A stretch of DNA of 64,000 nucleotides from Synaphobranchus kaupii (GCA_029718625.1 CM056389.1:23531381-23595380), one strand, 5' to 3'; shown: positions 47,418-59,342, counted from the stretch's first letter. Numbers and translations are program-made. Notes: generated by a model from the sequence alone, not told the origin.

Positions 47418-47889
47418 GTGGGCCCAACCGTGTACGGCACTGCTTCTGCGACCCCTCCTCCGTTATGCGGCTGGCGTGCGCCAACATCACCGTCAACAGC
47501 CACCTGTCGTGGCGCTGCTCACCACGCTGGCTCTCATCCTGTCCTCGTACGCCGCCATCGACGCCTCCATCTGCCGCATGGGCTCCTGGGAGGTGCGGAG
47601 GAAGGCCTTCACCACCTGCGCCGCCCACCTCACTGTCGTCTTCATCTCCTACGGCTCCGCCGCGTTCGTCTACACCTCGTACCGCGTGGGGAACTTCTCG
47701 CCCGACGTCCGCATCGTGGTGGCCACGCTCTACTCCGCCCTGACACCGCTCCTCAACCCCGTCATCTACAGCCTGAGGAACAAGGAGCTGAGGGACGCGG
47801 TGCGGAGAATGTTCCGTGTCTCCGCAGGCCAGGAAAACCGTCGCCACGGTGGCCTGAGCGCGCTTCATACAGCATTCTTCTCATGTACT

Positions 47890-48535
47890 GATCACCATAC
47901 AGCAGCATCAATGTACAGCATACAACATACATACAGCATCACCATACAGCAGCATTAATGTACAACATCAACATACATACAGCAACACCATACAGCAGCA
48001 TCAATATACAGCATACAACATACATACAGCATCACCATACAGCAGCATCAATATACAGCATACAGAATCAACATACATACAGCAACACATACAGCAGCAT
48101 CAATGTACAGCATACAACATACATACAGTATCACCATACAGCAGCATCAATGTACAGCATCAACATACATACAGCATCACCATACAGCAGCACCAATACA
48201 GAGCATACAACATCAACATACATACAGCAACACATACAGCAGCATCAATGTACAGCATACAACATACATACAGTATCACCATACAGCAGCATCAATGTAC
48301 AGCATCAACATACATACAGTATCACCATACAGCAGCATCAATGTACAGCATCAACATACATACAGCATCACCATACAGCAGCACCAATACAGAGCATACA
48401 ACATGAACATACAGCATCAATATACAGCGTACAGCATCACCATACAGCAGCATCAATGTACAGCATACAGAATCAACAGACATACAGCATCACATACAGC
48501 AGCATCAATGTACAGCATACATCAGCATACAGCAG
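47890..48535. repeat. Minisatellite at the 3' end of the OR
   Basis: Units of roughly 45 bp built on CATACAGCAGCATCAATGTA and CAGCATACAACATACATACA repeat about thirteen times with variants. Two long frames (202 and 168 codons) of His/Ser/Thr/Tyr-rich repeats are by-products of a stop-free unit, not genes. Confidence 0.85.
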
Positions 48536-48990
48536 TCTCTGTTCATTTAAAACATTTGTATCATAAGGCAGTGTGTCTCTCTATTGTCCAAATGTCCAAA
48601 AATGATTAAATAAAATGATTAAACAAAAGTGTTGCCAAGATTTTTATGATGCAAATGGCTTCCATCCTTCTATTGTCTTGCAATTGTTTTTAGAAACCAA
48701 TGCGCCAACCTGATATATGTTTGGAGCACAAGGATGAATCATTTCCTTATAAATGAACAGAAATTGTGTAAATGTGTTGATGACAGATATTATTGAAAAA
48801 CTATTAAAATATATCATAATATTTTTATCATTTAACTACACATTTAACAATATTGAGACACATGACACTACTTTATTTGTGAAATAAGAGGTTGTTATTT
48901 AAATAATAAATGGCAATATAGAAAAATATAAACAATATATCTTGACAGGAATATGCATATTTGGATGTTTTCATGTAATATTTAACATGA
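48536..48990. other. AT-rich non-coding stretch
   Basis: No gene or element recognised. Confidence 0.5.
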
Positions 48991-49345
48991 ATAACTGCAT
49001 CAAAAAATAAACCATGTGATGCGTTTGTAGTCAGTATGTATCCATCAGATTAATATATGACCAAAACTGACATGCTATGACATTTACAATCAATTTTGCC
49101 CTAGTATCATTTACTTTTGTGTTAAAATTATATTTCATTATTTAATATGACCTTTTTTAACTTAATGAATAACTGCGTCAAAAAATAAACTATGTGATGC
49201 GTTTGTAGTCAGTATGTATCCATCAGATTAATATATGACCAAAACTGACATGCTATGACATTTATCAATCCTTTTTGCCCTAGTATCATTTACTTTTGTG
49301 TAAAAATTATATTTCATTATTTAATATGACCTTTTTTAACTTAAT
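48991..49345. repeat. 178-bp tandem duplication
   Basis: A 178-bp unit starting ATAACTGCATCAAAAAATAA (48991) and ATAACTGCGTCAAAAAATAA (49169) is repeated head to tail with few differences. No coding content. Confidence 0.9.
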
Positions 49346-49416
49346 ACAAATTAGATGTAAATATGAATTTCTCATCACAATAAAAGTGTTTCCAAGCTGA
49401 GTGTATACCCTACCCC

Positions 49417-49730
49417 CGGGGTGCATCCCAATACTCGAAAAATTCACCCTCCCTTCCTCCACGACCACCCCCTCTCCTCCGTGCCCCGGAAACGGATCTT
49501 TGTGTTTTAATCTAATGTTGCTGATTACATCTTAATTATGTATTAATGGTTACATATTAATTAATGTCTCAACGCAAACCGCAATGTCAGGTACATTGTA
49601 TACTGTACATGCAAATACTTGTACTCAAAATGTTCAGGCAGTTTTGGATATTTCCAGGTAGGAGAGGAGTGGTAGTGGGGGAGTGAAGGAAGGGAGGTGG
49701 GGAGTGAAGAATATTGGGACGCAGCCCCGG
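49417..49730. repeat. MITE with GGGATGCACCCC-like ends
   Basis: CCGGGGTGCATCCCAATACT at the left pairs with AATATTGGGACGCAGCCCCGG at the right. The inner arms are purine/pyrimidine-rich (CACCCTCCCTTCCTCC versus GGAAGGGAGGTGGGG). The type is common in fish (hAT-like is a guess). Confidence 0.7.
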
Positions 49731-50026
49731 ATAAAGTCAAGTGAGGGAAAATGGTGCCCATTGGTGTGATTTCAAAATATTTACACTAGGAGGCGCCAAA
49801 GCAGCGTGTAACTCGTCATACGGAGTTCATAATAAGGGATTGTTACACCAACGATTTCTCATGTTGGAAAACATTTTGACAGGTTTATAGTTATGGCACA
49901 TACTGAATTTAAATGCACAATTGAAAACAAGGGAAAACATAATTTTTGTCTCAGCAAACAAACAACAGGGTTCTCTGTATGAAGCCTGTGCTTCCTAATA
50001 CATCAAGCTAAAATATATTCTATATA

Positions 50027-51696
50027 CAGTCCCGGCCAAAAGTCTTGTCACATGAGTGGACAAAAGTGACAATTGCTAATTACCCAACTCTTAATTAGCT
50101 AATACAGTTAGGAAACAACACAAATTAATCATAAGTGTCTAAAGTTTATTTAGATACTAGCAAAATGACATTTCAAAATTGTTACTAAATGTTACAGCTT
50201 GATAATGATCAACAGGCCAGTTTCTACCTGGACAAAAGTCTTGTCGCAAATCAAATTATAATCAATAAATTGTATCTTTCTCAAAAAGTTAATAAAATAC
50301 CAAATGAAAAATCAGTCTAGTATTTCATCATGGACTATAAGTTAAGAAATTAATATCTTGTATGGGTTCCTTTGGCCTGCAGAACAGTTGCCATCCGGTT
50401 TGGCAGAGAGTCGTAGAGCTTGTTGATGAAGTCGTCGGGGATGGCATGGAAGGCCACCTTGCAGGCATCCCAAAGCTCCTCCAAGTTCTTCGGCTTGGTC
50501 CTCCAAGCTTCCTCCTGCATTCTTCCCCAGATATGCTCAATAATATTCATATCTGGAGACTGTACTGGCCATCCCTGAAGGACCTTGATCTTCTTCCCCC
50601 TGAGAAACTTCATAGTGGAACCTGAGGTATGGCAAGGAGCTCCATCCTGTTGAAAAATCAGACCCCTCTTGTAGTTGGGAATGTACTGGGAGGCAATAAT
50701 CTGTTGATATTTGGCACTGTCAATGTTACCATCCACCTTACAGATCTCCCTGGCACCTCCGTATTGGATGTAACCCCAAACCATAATCTTTCCACCTCCA
50801 AATTTGACTGTCTTCTGGGTGAACTGTGGGTCCAGACGGGCCCCAGAGGGTCGTCGACAATATTGGCGGCGCTTGGGATGGAGCTCAACTGACGATTCAT
50901 CTGAAAAATCTATTTTTTGCCACTTTTCTGCTGTCCAACCTTCCGTCAAGCTGTGGGCCTTGGCGTACGCAACACGGTTTCTTAGCTGTCTCTTGTTTAG
51001 CGCTGGTTTCTGGGCAGCAATACGACCGCGGAGACCATTGTGAGCAAGAATCCGACATACAGTTCTTGACGAAACAGGCGTTGCTGGCGTCCACTCCTCC
51101 CTGGGGCTGGCTTTTGACCATCGGACCAGCAAACTGTCGTCTTGAGCAGTTGTCTTGCGCGGTCTGCCCGACCTGGGTCTGTCATGGACGTCGTCAGTCT
51201 CTTGGTAGCGCTTGCGAATCCTCTCCACCTGCCGTTTAGACACATTGAAGATGTCTGAAACTTCAGCAGGAGACTTGGACTTGAGATTCTTGATGATCAG
51301 CACTTTGGTCTCTGGTTTGATCTTGGGCATGTTGACAGAAGCAATGTTGAGCATGAACTTGGCTTAAAGTGTCAAATTTCTGCTTTTATAGCTCAAAGTT
51401 ACCTACAGCTGACTAATCAAGCCCCTTGTTTGTTTCTTCCTTATTCACTGTGGCCTAGAAATTGGAGTTGGCCATTGCGACAAGACTTTTGTCCGGCCAA
51501 AACTGGCCTGTTGATCATTATCAAGCTGTAACATTTAGTAACAATTTTGAAATGTCATTTTGCTAGTATCTAAATAAACTTTAGACACTTATGATTAATT
51601 TGTGTTGTTTCCTAACTGTATTAGCTAATTAAGAGTTGGGTAATTAGTAATTGTCACTTTTGTCCACTCATGCGACAAGACTTTTGGCCGGGACTG
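50027..51696 (-). mobile_element. Tc1-family element, apparently complete
   Basis: Inverted repeats of about 223 bp start CAGTCCCGGCCAAAAGTCTT and are flanked by TA (50025-50026 and 51697-51698). The two repeats (50027-50250 and 51474-51696) differ at only a handful of positions. Each carries an inner copy of the outer motif (ACAAAAGTCTTGTCGC), the IR/DR layout. The single gene on the minus strand is unbroken. Near-identical ends and an open gene make this the youngest-looking transposon in the window. Confidence 0.95.
50350..51354 (-). CDS. Tc1-like transposase, 334 aa, DD35E-type
   Basis: The uninterrupted frame encodes a cut-and-paste transposase that binds the inverted repeats and moves the element between TA sites. 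Residues about 9-55 (KIKPETKVLIIKNLKSKS to RQVERIRKRY) form the first helix-turn-helix. RPRSGRPRKTT (59-69) is the GRPR-like linker, and residues about 72-125 form the second helix-turn-helix. The catalytic triad is D152 (DFSDESS), D237 (IFQQDGAPCHTS) and E273 (SPDMNIIEHIW), with 35 residues between the last two, where most Tc1 proteins have 34. A glycine-rich box (FGGGKIMVWGYI) is at 185-196. The first ATG at 51354 gives 334 residues. A second ATG at residue 9 (MPKIKP) is the more usual family start and may be the real one. The enzyme looks competent, but activity is not shown. Confidence 0.92.
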   Translation of the reverse strand: MLNIASVNMPKIKPETKVLIIKNLKSKSPAEVSDIFNVSKRQVERIRKRYQETDDVHDRPRSGRPRKTTAQDDSLLVRWSKASPREEWTPATPVSSRTVCRILAHNGLRGRIAAQKPALNKRQLRNRVAYAKAHSLTEGWTAEKWQKIDFSDESSVELHPKRRQYCRRPSGARLDPQFTQKTVKFGGGKIMVWGYIQYGGAREICKVDGNIDSAKYQQIIASQYIPNYKRGLIFQQDGAPCHTSGSTMKFLRGKKIKVLQGWPVQSPDMNIIEHIWGRMQEEAWRTKPKNLEELWDACKVAFHAIPDDFINKLYDSLPNRMATVLQAKGTHTRY

Positions 51697-51698
51697 TA

Positions 51699-52622
51699 TG
51701 TTGATCTGGCATTTTCTGGTCAACAGGATAAAAAACACGGTTTTGTTTATCTACTGCAATTTACCATTGTGATGTAATTATATATTACTACACTGTATAT
51801 TTCCTGATCAGTCCAAACTCCAAGACAAGTTGGGTGTCTGTCGACTTGACATTCCTCCTTATTTAATATGGTTGGAGCTGTCAGTCATCGTCTCCAAGCC
51901 TTTGATCTACTACAATGTAACAGTGTGCTGAAATGCTAACCACCTTTAGCTTCTTTCTGGGAGATTAAATGGTCTTTTTGTGTATGAAGCCTTTTGTACA
52001 GAGTGTTGAAAGTGCTTTACAGAAAAAACAGAAATTACATAAGAAAATACCCAAGTCAATAAAAAATACAGTACAAGCAAGAAGGGGCAATTAGAGCAGG
52101 TATATGGATGCAATCTTACACATAATGTGTAGTGTTTAATGGTTTTATTGTTATTGGATAATATTCTTATTTTTAACTCACATAAATAAAATACGACAAC
52201 AGACAACACAACTAAACACATGATTTCAATTATTATGCTTTATTTATTTTAAAAAGTACTTTGCTTCTTATTATTTTTTTAAATGTAGATATGCTTTTTA
52301 TCATGCAAAAGATTAATGGGAAAAACACAGGGGATGGTTCACATTGTGGAAGAACAATACAGGACATGATCATCCTCAGTACAGCAAAGGAAAACCCTTG
52401 TTGGATTTCACTTCAAATGTCCTCTGCCCAGCTGGCACAAAACTTTATTTCAACTTTTACAATTTGTAAGGTTGTGGGGAATTACAATGCTGTAGAAAAC
52501 TTTTCCAATGATAATTGTTTGTAGAGATGTAGGTGTGATGAGAACATTAAAAATAAAATGAAAATTTTCCTCAACCTAAAATATACATTTTAAAATTTGT
52601 TTGGGTAACTGGTTTCGCTATT
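51699..52622. other. Non-coding stretch
   Basis: No gene or recognised element between the Tc1 element and the OR fragment. Confidence 0.5.
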
Positions 52623-53104
52623 TCAGCAAGACAGTGGATTTGAAAAAATTCCGTAGATGATTGGGTTGACCGTGGGGGGCACAATGAGAAACAGAATTGC
52701 GCAGAACTTCTTGGCGTTGGGGCTGATCTCTTGGATCTTGTAAGCCATGACAATGATGAAGGTGGAGAGCTCAAAGAGTATAAATGGTGAGATGGGAGGC
52801 GCACGTCTGTATGGCCTTGCTCCTACTGTTTTTCTCCTGTTTGACCACACACGCAATGAGGATCTTCACGTAGGTAAAGGTCACGACTAAGAAGGAGCCC
52901 GTACTTAAGAACCAAATCGTGCACAAACCATAGATGTTGATGAGGGGGGTGGGGTTACATGCCAGCCTCAGAATGGATCGATTGCTGCAGTAGATGTGCT
53001 TGATTAACGTCCCACACAGCGGTGTTCTCACATTCAGAATGACGAGGGTCCCAACCAGGCAGAACACGAAGAACCAGGCCAGAAAACACTGAAGATCCCT
53101 AAAA
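52623..53104 (-). pseudogene. Odorant receptor fragment, TM4 to TM7
   Basis: The minus strand reads RDLQCFLAWFFVFCLVGTLV (TM4), KHIYCSNRSILRLACNPTPL (second extracellular loop with its cysteines), TYVKILIACVV, SKAIQTCASHL (TM6 start), a one-base frameshift near 52780, then FELSTFIIVMAY and IVPPTVNPIIYGIF (TM7). The stop is near 52623, with a shortened tail. Nothing of TM1-TM3 is found at higher coordinates, where the sequence changes to unrelated AT-rich DNA at about 53105. It is the only minus-strand receptor seen and resembles the receptor at 4588 more than that at 21812. Confidence 0.88.
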
Positions 53105-53293
53105 ATACAACTTAAAAAAGTATAAACCACGCAGCTAAATGTACAAAATATCTCGCTCAATATACAAAAAATGTAGCTAAAGGTTTTGTACATTGATAAA
53201 TGTGATATATGCCCATATACAGTTATAATGATCTTAAATGGGCATATCTCAATATTTCCACAGTAAAACCTCTTCATATTTGGTACAGATATA

Positions 53294-53816
53294 CACTGCC
53301 TGGCCAAAAAAAAAGTCACACACTCTAATATTTTGTTGCACCATCTTTAGCTTTGATTACGGCGTACATTCGTCGTGGCATTGTTTCGACAACCTTATGC
53401 AACGTCACAACATTTATTTCCATCCAGAGTTGCATTCATTTTTGGGCGAGATCTTGTATTGACGACGGGAGAGTCAAACCACTCCGTAAAGTCTTCTCCA
53501 GCACATCCCAAAGACTTTCAATGGGGTTAAGGTCAGGACTCTGGTGGCCAATTCATGTGTGAACCACTCTTTCACAATTTGAGCCCGATGAATCTTGGCA
53601 TTGTCGTCCTGGAATATGCCCATTGATGGGATAAATTGATGGTCATTCAGTACATTCAGGTACTCAGCTGACTTCATTTTATTGCTGCATAACATTGCTG
53701 AGCCTAGACCTGACCAATTGAAGCAAACCCAGATCATAACACTGCCTCCAGAGGCTTGTACAGTGGGCACTATGCATGACGGGTGCAACGGCGACTTTTT
53801 TTTTGGCCAGGCAGTG
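53294..53816 (-). mobile_element. Deleted Tc1-type element, 523 bp
   Basis: The inverted ends CACTGCCTGGCCAAAAAAAA and TTTTTTTTGGCCAGGCAGTG have TA outside (53292-53293 and 53817-53818). Only the 3' half of the transposase gene is kept. Direct repeats of about 45 bp starting GCCCATATA...GTTATAATGA flank it at a distance (53211 and 53913). Confidence 0.85.
53474..53788 (-). pseudogene. Tc1-like transposase C-terminal remnant
   Basis: The minus strand reads [51 protein letters not shown] (second catalytic D) and a degraded third block in which the expected PDLNPIE text is out of frame (TLTPLKVFG). The N-terminal DNA-binding half and the first D are absent. Confidence 0.8.
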
Positions 53817-54092
53817 TATTATGGGCCTTGCTAACCACCAATCAGTTTAAAGTGGGGACTAATTATGGATGAATCCAGTGTAATGGACTCTCAAATATAG
53901 TGTTGCCATATACGCCCATATAGTTATAATGAACTTCAATGGTCATCATATCTCTTAAATGCTACAGGGTAATTCTAGCGTTACTCTTGGAACATTTACT
54001 GTGAGTAGGTGTTGTATACACCTGTTTTTATATGCAGTGAATTGCTGGAACATCCTTATTTTTGTACTTTTGAAAATACAAGAAAACTTGTG

Positions 54093-56021
54093 GGGCCCTA
54101 TCTTGGCGATCTTGGCGCTTATTCTAAGCGCATGGCGTAAAGTCCATTTTGGGCGTGTCCAAGTCCACTTTTGCTATTTTAACGGCGTGTTTTTTTGGCG
54201 CTAAGCACGGCGCAAGGTGCAACTGGGCTGAACCTAGTCGCTTCATTAATTATAGGTGTGTCTTGGGCGTGACATGCAATAAACCAATCAAAATGTCATA
54301 TCCCATTCCCTTTAAAAGCCTGCTTTTCCACCTTGGCGGATTGCTTGATGGCGAAACAGACATGCTCGTGCGTGTTTAGTATGATCAAGGAATAGGCTAA
54401 ATGGAGTATGATCAATATTATTCGGACTAACCATTAGCCTATGAGTTCCCGGTAATTCCAGACAGGGCTGTTATTTTACAAAATATATGCGGTTAAATTT
54501 CGTTAAAAGGACCTGCAACAGCAGAGAATAAGCTATCAATGGCTTCAGTCTCACCTTAGAAAACGCCAAATTAGCCTGCTTGTTAAGCGAATTTCATTTG
54601 ATTATGCAATGAAAGTGTCAAACATCAATTCCAAGAGACTGTTCTCATGGAGTTCTTGAAGTTCAAGCTTCATCCAAAGTTCATTAGGCTACCTGCATAG
54701 TAGGCTAATATTGATTAATAACATACATACCGTTATTTTGCCTTAATGATGACACTAAATAGCCTACAATAGAGCTGTCAGGTTCGCAACCCATATGTTC
54801 ACGCATATTTCCCCTTGTTTAATAATGTCCTGTTTATGGAAATGTGACCAACCTGTTTTACTCGTAGCGTAATCCTTTAAAACAATCCACTTTCCCAGGA
54901 AGACCGTGAAACGTGCGACTTACAGCAGGGGAAACAGAGAACATGCAGCGCACGTGCAGAGAATGGCATTAAAATTAATTGTGAATTAATTGTGTAACGT
55001 GCTGCAAATTTGTTTTAGTTTCTAATTAGACGCTTAGTTCTCTTTAAAATCGTTTTGTTATGGAATAATGGGTAAAATCAGTTGGGTTTTAAACGGTGAG
55101 AGTATGGAAACCTGGTCACTGTAATTAAAAAAATATGAAGGACGAAGAATAGCTAAGGTTACAATTTAGTTAACATGGTGACATCTCCGTTTTTTAACCA
55201 TAGGCTATCGAAAAAAACCTTATGCACAGCGAATCCGCTGTAGTCTAGGCTATTTGAAAAACAATAAATGCAATATTCACTGGACAAGGTTTTGAACTTT
55301 TTTCAGTCACAAACCATTCTATTTACTTACAGGCTGTATTCATAGATAAACAGAGCTGTATTGTAATGACATCTGAAGCGCATTTTCATAACTTAAATGT
55401 CCGTCTATTGCTGTGCGCGAGTTTTCCATTGAATGACAATTCACGCATTAGGTGTAAATGACAATTCGCGCATTAGGCTTGATATAGGTGTTATCAGCTG
55501 CTTTTTAATGGATAGCCATTGTCCCGTACCATCGCACATCGCCTGTATGTTGATGGAGTGGGCTGAAAGCAATTTAATGTGCATGGCATTCCCCTTCGCT
55601 GAGGGAAAGGTAGGCTATGGACCCTTTTATTATTATGTATTTTTTGATATAGGCTACACAATAATACTATTTCACATTGTAATCTTGATATTTTAATCAT
55701 GCTTGTGCGCGCCCCTGTGTGTAACAGACAGGATGGTACGCGCATTGTGCACACGCCTTTGTAGACGCACTTATATGCACCGTTAAAATACAACTGCGAC
55801 ATGACTTTAGACCAGGTCTGTGGTGGTTCTAGCGCAAGCGCTTTCTGCTGGCTCAAGATACTCCTCATCTTAAGACCAACACGCCCAAACGGCGCAAGAG
55901 TACATGCTAGTTAAGCGGCGTGAGCGTTAGGCGTTATAATGCGCCTACCGCCGGGTGTAAGATAGCAAAGACACTTGCGTTTGGGTTAGCGCCGCTTTGC
56001 GCCGGGTGTAAGATAGGGCCC
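54093..56021 (+). mobile_element. Non-autonomous hAT-type element, 1.9 kb
   Basis: GGGCCCTATCTT at the left and AAGATAGGGCCC at the right (56010-56021), with GGCGC-rich subterminal motifs (CGCCGGGTGTAAGATAG), are the ends of a frequent fish hAT-derived family. No exact 8-bp target duplication could be read (ACTTGTGG left, TTGGTTGG right). Its first about 1.2 kb matches the minus-strand copy at 42111-43229. The only frame with any length is not protein-like. Confidence 0.7.
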
Positions 56022-59000
56022 TTGGTTGGTTATTGTGTGGCAATAACTTTTGTCTGCGTTACTCACGTTACGCAAGGTCACATGGCATTTTTTCATTTAA
56101 GTTTGCTTTAGAAATCTTGCAGAACTATAAATGCCACAACAAAACAGATGCATTTTATCAGAAACTTTGTTTACTAAAGTTATAACAGCACCAAACTATT
56201 GACATAGCCTATAGTTTATATATACAGACAACCAATGTCATGTTACTCATGTTACGAAACTCACATTACATGTTCATTCATATTAACTAGAAAACAATCC
56301 AAGCTTAGTACCAGATTTTCTCCAAAAGAACACGACATTGATATCAGGCACAACTCCCAGCACCCCTTGATTATATGCATTGTGATGCCCCTCTCGCTTT
56401 TGACCGTCCACCTCCTCCACTACCCCTTCTATTTAGGGTCCCCCACACACCCCTCATCCCTGCGCCCTTGAATAGAAATTAATGAATTAGTTGCTCTTCA
56501 TTAGGAAAAATCAAAACAATATCCTGTCATCTTGCTACAAAAGACTTTGTTTTGTTACTTGCTGGAAAACACTGTATTAATCACGTTACATGTTTCTCAC
56601 ATGACTAAATTTGACATCCTTAATCTTGAAGGCAATTTCCTTTTAAAATTTTTTTTAGATGATTACGAAACTATTTTTTTAAGTGTACTAACAATCATCG
56701 CCACCATATGTCATGTCAGCTTTCTTATTTCTTTTTTTTCTTAAATCATAGGTAGATCCACTAGTTTGTCTCCACCACGTGACCTGCCGGGATTTAAACT
56801 TGTATTTCAGTGGTTGTCCTCCAGTGGTCACCATGCACTTCAACGGTAGGCCTACAGTCAAGTGACTAATCATGCAATTGTTTTAATGGGACATTTATAA
56901 AAAACAATCAGTTGATCTAATATGGGGAGAGTTAGAGGAAGGAACATGGTAGGCTACACTCGGTAACAACCGATTTAATTTATTTTACACAACTTGCAAT
57001 TCAACAATAACTTCCAAGAAGATAACAATAGGCTGCCATTTAAAAACTAAGAAACATGGATTAAGGCCTTAGATCAAAACCGAAGGGGAATCATCTGTCA
57101 GCAGGGGAAAAGTCCAGATGTCATTCAAGATTTAATAGATGCATTCTTAAGTGCAAATACTCCACTGGAAAAAGTGTTTCGTTGTTAATCGTTGAAAAAG
57201 CCAAGAGTCTCATTGATATGATCAGGTGGTATGAAAGCTGTGACATTCAAATCCACAAAACCTACAGTAAAATTGTACAGCTTACAACTTAATTCTGCAC
57301 ATGCTCAGTAGATGCAGCCTATAGTGTGACAAGTGAAAATAATATTTGAACCACACAGTTGTAAAGGAAGAAAAAACTGTTCTAAGGACATGCAAATTTA
57401 TAATGTGAATACACGTTTAAAACCATAATCTAAAAAGCTATGCATAAGGCAATTCACAAGAATATCTGGTGAAAGTTAATTAGAATTGGGTAAAATCATA
57501 AGAATTCGTGACAGAACAACTTAAAACTTATTGCTGGTTTAAGAAAAGTTAAAACAGTAAAACGTTCAGGTTTATTGCAATTTAATTACGTTGGTAATCT
57601 AGCAGAAAGCCTTACGCTAACTTTGGATCGATTGCTCATGCCTTCGTCCATACACTAGAGGGAGATCGCGGTCTTTTCCTCATTCATGATGAAGCTCACG
57701 TTGAGGATACAATGCCAGTATCGCGATTGTCATATTTCTCCCCCCTTTTCAGGTATGATATTTTTGTTTCACTATTAATGGAGTTAAATATAACGGTGTG
57801 ACTGGGGAAATACAAACGGAGTTGGTATGTGATGTTGGTGAAGTAAATTCTGAGTTTTTACCGAGTGTTTAGGCGAAAAATACACGCTAGCAATACACGC
57901 TAGCTTACTGAGCTGCCACTTTAAGACAATAGGCCCTCATTAAATGTGCATGATGTCTCGTTAGCACAGCTACAGTGTTTTCCTTTCTTTGTGTTTGGCG
58001 TTAATGCTCACTCACTGTAATAACGTGCAGTTGAGAAATTCGTTATTTGCACTTGTTTGTGGTTTATTTGTAAATGCGAATTTTTCTACCGAGTGTTTAA
58101 ACTAGAATGCATGCTATTTAAAATAGAATGCATGACAGCCATTTTAGGATCACGATTTGGGGCGGGACTTTTGATAAGCAGGCTGCTTTTTCCCGTATCC
58201 CTTTTCGGCAGGTACTGTGTTTGTTCAAGGCATATTACAGTAATTGTGATGAAGTGTGACTATATGCATGCCGAAATAAATAAATAAATACGTACACGTG
58301 AAATGTACGTGATGTCTCGTTAGCCCAGCTCATGTAAAACGGTATTCTGTTTTTGTTTCTTCGGTGCTAATGCTCATTTCCTGTTATAACTTGCAGTTTA
58401 TATGCTGAGTCTATTTGCATTTTTCTACTGAGATATGTTGGTGCATTTGAAGCATTTTGTTTGTTTTGTCATAGAGGAGTTGTAAAGAACTGTATTCTGT
58501 AACTAAGACGATGTAAAGAGAGAAGTATGAGAAATAAATTAAAGTATAATTTAGATAATTAATTTAACCAAACTGGAATGGAATGTGAAGTAATAGGTAG
58601 GGTGTTAGGGGTCTAAAAGAGACAGAGGTTCTAGGATTACACTTGATATTACATATAATTAAGGAGACCAAGGATTCCAAAACAGTTTATTTCATGTGGA
58701 TATGACTTACCATTGCTGAGATATCACATTTTTAGTTCTCGGAAAAAGGTCAAAAAGGTCGCGGATTAACTGCATTAGGTCAATTATAACCTTTTTATCA
58801 AAAATGGCACCAGAATGACCTAAATGAACACCAACTTTTGACATTGTTAGCCCATATCTTTTGATAGGGTAGTCATATTGCTACAAAAATTTCAGGGATG
58901 GTGCATTACAGGGAGCTTGTTCAAATGCAATATTTAACTATGCAAATTAGGTTGATAATATGCAAATTAGTCTCCTAATTTGCATATTAAATGGCCGTCA

Positions 59001-59342
59001 GTTGCATTTTTCCAGTATGTATAATCCAATATTTTAATATAGGGTGGTCAAATTACTTAGAATTATTCAGGACTTATGTAGAACTGATTGGGTTGCATGT
59101 TATAATATCAAAATAGTTTAATATGATGAAGATTTATCAAATCAAAGTATAAAATTTATGCAAATATGCAAATCGTTCCATCAATTTCTGTATATTGCTA
59201 CTTTTGCACAAATTCCCATATAGTTATCCCTACTCTACTCAGCTATACTCTTATTCAGATATTGTGACATCCATTAAGAAATGAGAGTAGAACATTATGC
59301 AAATTAAGCATATAATAAGATAAATATAGCAATAATGTATAT
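56022..59342. other. Non-coding stretch with diverged direct repeats
   Basis: No gene. Two diverged direct copies about 357 bp apart share GTGATGTCTCGTTAGCCCAG-type text (57949 and 58306) and flanking motifs such as TTTTTCTACCGAGTGTTTA. Short TAAA and T runs occur. From 58560 to 59340 nothing is recognised. Confidence 0.5.

Larger units (their letters stand above)
44767..47958 (+). pseudogene. Odorant receptor in three pieces
   Basis: Piece 1 (44767-45060): TDAKLSSPMYFFLHNLSFVD, VPGCFLQMYWFISMAVTG and MAFDRYAAICNPLRYTAIMT, covering TM2 to intracellular loop 2. Piece 2 (46177-46260): LLICGAWGFGMGCTLPT and ASRLPFCG, TM4. Piece 3 (47418-47958): PNRVRHCFCDPSSVMRLACA, a frameshift near 47510, then LLTTLALILSSYAAI, RKAFTTCAAHLTVVF and LTPLLNPVIYSLRNKEL, TM5 to TM7. 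The pieces are separated by 1116 bp of unrecognised sequence (45061-46176) with CTCC at each edge, and by a solo LTR (46261-47417). TM1 is missing. The last frame runs on into the adjacent minisatellite before stopping at 47958. PMYFFL and the high GC content set this receptor apart from that at 21812. Confidence 0.9.

Noticed and set aside
46261..47503. Intron in the odorant receptor between pieces 2 and 3
   Set aside because: TG...CA termini with perfect 5-bp duplications and no GT...AG boundaries show it is a solo LTR.
48536..48537. CRISPR-like array in the region of regularly repeated units upstream (47890-48535)
   Set aside because: Units are contiguous variants of one sequence with no unique spacers, and the genome is a vertebrate.
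47958..48609. Long frames of about 200 and 170 codons rich in His, Ser, Thr and Tyr
   Set aside because: They are translations of a stop-free minisatellite unit in two frames and have no unique sequence.
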